In this document: positions 62,744-64,000 of the stretch, in pieces
How positions within the stretch are numbered: position 1 is the stretch's first letter
Layout: each line of letters opens with the position of its first letter
Assembly (NCBI GenBank): GCA_937997485.1
Contig: CALKTH010000037.1
Location: 1-64,000 of the forward strand
Source: an uncultured Acidimicrobiales bacterium
GTDB lineage: Bacteria; Actinomycetota; Acidimicrobiia; Acidimicrobiales; SZUA-35
Direction of reading: 5' to 3'
Length of the DNA stretch: 64,000 nucleotides
Translations under genes and position numbers: made by a program
Notes under the pieces: generated by a model
The model's database searches: none
Told to the model about the DNA's origin: nothing
The model's input: the letters and a program-made list of their open reading frames with translations, nothing else

Positions 62744-63922
62744 TCAGATGATGGGGAGTTCGGGAGTGGCCCGGCGGCTGAGCAGCTCGGGACCGTCGGC
62801 CCGCACCACGAGGTTCTCTTCGTGGACCATCGCCTTGCCCGGAGCCCACAGCAGGCCGGGTTCGAGGGTCAGCACCATGTTCTCTTGAATGACGGTGTCA
62901 TCGCTGTCGGTATGGGACGGCCACTCGGTGACTTGCATGCCGAGACCGTGTCCCATCCGGCCAACGTCATTGCCAAGCGAGCCGTTGGCCTTCAGCACCT
63001 CGTTCATGGCTCCGAATACCTGCGTTGTCGTGGCCCCGGGTCTGCAGGCCTCCAGCCCGGCCTCCGTGGCCTCCCACACGGCCCGATAGGCATCCTTGGC
63101 GTCCTGCTCGGCGTGAGTGAAGGCGAAGTTGCGATCGAAATCGCTGAAGTAGCCATCGAATGTGGAGCCGGTGTCGAAGATCAGCAGGTCGCCGTCGGCG
63201 ATCGGCCGATCCGACGGCTGCCGGATGATGTCGTCGATCCCGCCCGGGCCCGTCGCTCCAACGAGGTAGGGAACATCGTCGGCACCCTGTCGCAAGATCT
63301 CACCCCGGAACGCCGCGAAGGCTTGACGCTCGGTCATCCCCGTGGACAGGAGACTCGGCAGCTCATCGAACGCGTTGGAAACGAGGCCACAAATGTGGCG
63401 GTGTTTGGCGATCTCGGCCTCGGACTTCACCATCCGGAGTGAGCGGATGATGTCGGTGGCATCGACAACGTCAGTTCGCTCGCTTCGCACCCGATCCACG
63501 TCCGCCAGCGGCATGCGAACGTGGGTTTCCGGACCCATCGGGAGGCCAACGCGACCGCTGCCAGCGACCTCTCTCAGGCAATCGAGAAGCAGGGTGACAC
63601 CGTCGTCGTGCGGCTGAGGTGAGGACCAGGTGCGAACATCGTCGATCCAGGTGGCCGACATCGAGGCGGCGCCGATACTCGGAATCACCGCGATGGGCTT
63701 GCCAGCAGCAGGGACAACCACGAACCACGGACGGGTCGGGCTCTGCCAGAACGGCGTGTGGAAGCCGGTGAAGTAGCGGACCTCCGGCTCGGTGCAAACG
63801 AGCAGGGCGGCCATTCCTGCGTCGGCCATCATCGTTTGGGATCGTCTGGTGCGGGCCTCGAACTCGTCGTCGGTGAAGCCTCGCTCCGGGATGGCCGTGG
63901 ACGTTGTCTCGGCGGTGGTCAT
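62744..63922 (-). CDS. M24-family (creatinase/Xaa-Pro peptidase-like) hydrolase
   Basis: The 392-residue protein has a creatinase-type N-terminal domain (about 15-150; RYFTGFHTPFWQSPTRPW) and a pita-bread catalytic domain. Metal ligands are visible: Asp in LLIFDTGSTFDGYFSDFD, His in GRMGHGLGMQVTEWPSH, Glu in VLTLEPGL and Glu in MVHEENLVV. M24 homologues include ectoine hydrolase DoeA/EutD, which fits the neighbouring DoeB- and EutA-like genes, but an aminopeptidase role is possible. Its ATG overlaps the stop of the next upstream gene by 4 bp. Confidence 0.8.
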   Translation of the reverse strand: MTTAETTSTAIPERGFTDDEFEARTRRSQTMMADAGMAALLVCTEPEVRYFTGFHTPFWQSPTRPWFVVVPAAGKPIAVIPSIGAASMSATWIDDVRTWSSPQPHDDGVTLLLDCLREVAGSGRVGLPMGPETHVRMPLADVDRVRSERTDVVDATDIIRSLRMVKSEAEIAKHRHICGLVSNAFDELPSLLSTGMTERQAFAAFRGEILRQGADDVPYLVGATGPGGIDDIIRQPSDRPIADGDLLIFDTGSTFDGYFSDFDRNFAFTHAEQDAKDAYRAVWEATEAGLEACRPGATTTQVFGAMNEVLKANGSLGNDVGRMGHGLGMQVTEWPSHTDSDDTVIQENMVLTLEPGLLWAPGKAMVHEENLVVRADGPELLSRRATPELPII

Positions 63923-64000
63923 AGCGATCTCCGTTCGTTGGCGCCGTCGTACAACACATCGGCGAGGGCCTGGTTTGCCGCTGCGCGCACGGCTGCGCCC
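63919..64000 (-). CDS. C-terminal end of an upstream cluster gene (partial)
   Basis: The last 26 residues of a minus-strand gene (GAAVRAAANQALADVLYD, then GANERRSL and stop) enter from the right edge. Its TGA overlaps the M24 start (ATGA). In ectoine-utilisation clusters the neighbour is often EutC (ornithine cyclodeaminase-like) or EutB, but 26 residues are too few to decide. Confidence 0.6.
   Translation of the reverse strand, partial: GAAVRAAANQALADVLYDGANERRSL

Overview
The window is chromosomal DNA from a high-GC actinobacterium, most likely of the class Acidimicrobiia (Ilumatobacter-like marine or freshwater lineages). This rests on actinobacterial-type SOS boxes (TCGAAC-N4-GTTCG type), a DUF222/HNH endonuclease, DUF4214 surface proteins, an F420-type luciferase-like oxidoreductase, frequent GTG/TTG starts, 4-bp stop/start overlaps, and a Tad pilus locus with no secretin. 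No rRNA, complete tRNA, insertion sequence or CRISPR array was seen.

The backbone is a set of housekeeping genes on the minus strand. Read from right to left it runs ftsK, (Ca2+ antiporter, VOC, DUF4214, CopC), rimO-pgsA-cinA, recA, (HAD-VOC fusion), the pentose-phosphate set gnd-zwf-ROK kinase-pgl, miaB, and then miaA-dapF-hflX-dapC-APH and dapE. The miaA block is tightly coupled: hflX-dapF and dapC-hflX overlap by 4 bp. Accessory genes are interleaved.

Region by region: 1-5.3 kb holds the end of an HrpB-type helicase, small regulators, an isochorismatase with a divergent GlxA/AraC regulator, and kinase-like APH proteins. 5.3-13.5 kb holds lysine/DAP biosynthesis (dapE, dapC, dapF), hflX, miaA, and a DUF4214-PQQ-type sugar dehydrogenase fusion. 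13.5-20.7 kb is accessory: an SOS-controlled HNH nuclease with a one-base frameshift, a lipoprotein, an APH(3')-like kinase, a hydrolase, a DinB protein, and inositol-phosphate synthase with a divergent LysR regulator. 20.7-32.8 kb is a complete-looking Tad/Flp pilus locus. It has a divergent sensor kinase/NarL-type regulator pair, a DosR-like palindrome in the shared promoter region, two Flp prepilins, TadE, TadG-like, CpaB, TadZ, TadA, a VWA-TadB fusion and TadC. Two unusual members end the operon: a DnaB-like ATPase and an isoprenylcysteine-methyltransferase-like membrane protein. 32.9-45 kb holds AzlCD, a diguanylate cyclase, miaB, the oxidative pentose-phosphate operon, a HAD-VOC fusion and recA with its SOS box. 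45-60 kb holds a cytochrome b561/molybdopterin oxidoreductase pair, cinA-pgsA-rimO, a TspO-like protein, a second DUF4214 protein and ftsK. 60-64 kb is a catabolic cluster resembling ectoine utilisation (DoeB/EutE-like deacylase, EutA-like racemase-fold protein, PhyH dioxygenase, M24 hydrolase), and it runs off the right edge.

The most system-like candidate is the Tad locus with its private two-component system, putative attenuator hairpin, VWA-TadB fusion, DnaB-like ATPase and membrane methyltransferase. The SOS-driven HNH gene and the ectoine-like cluster are the next most interesting. All functions are inferred from sequence motifs read by eye; no database search was possible.
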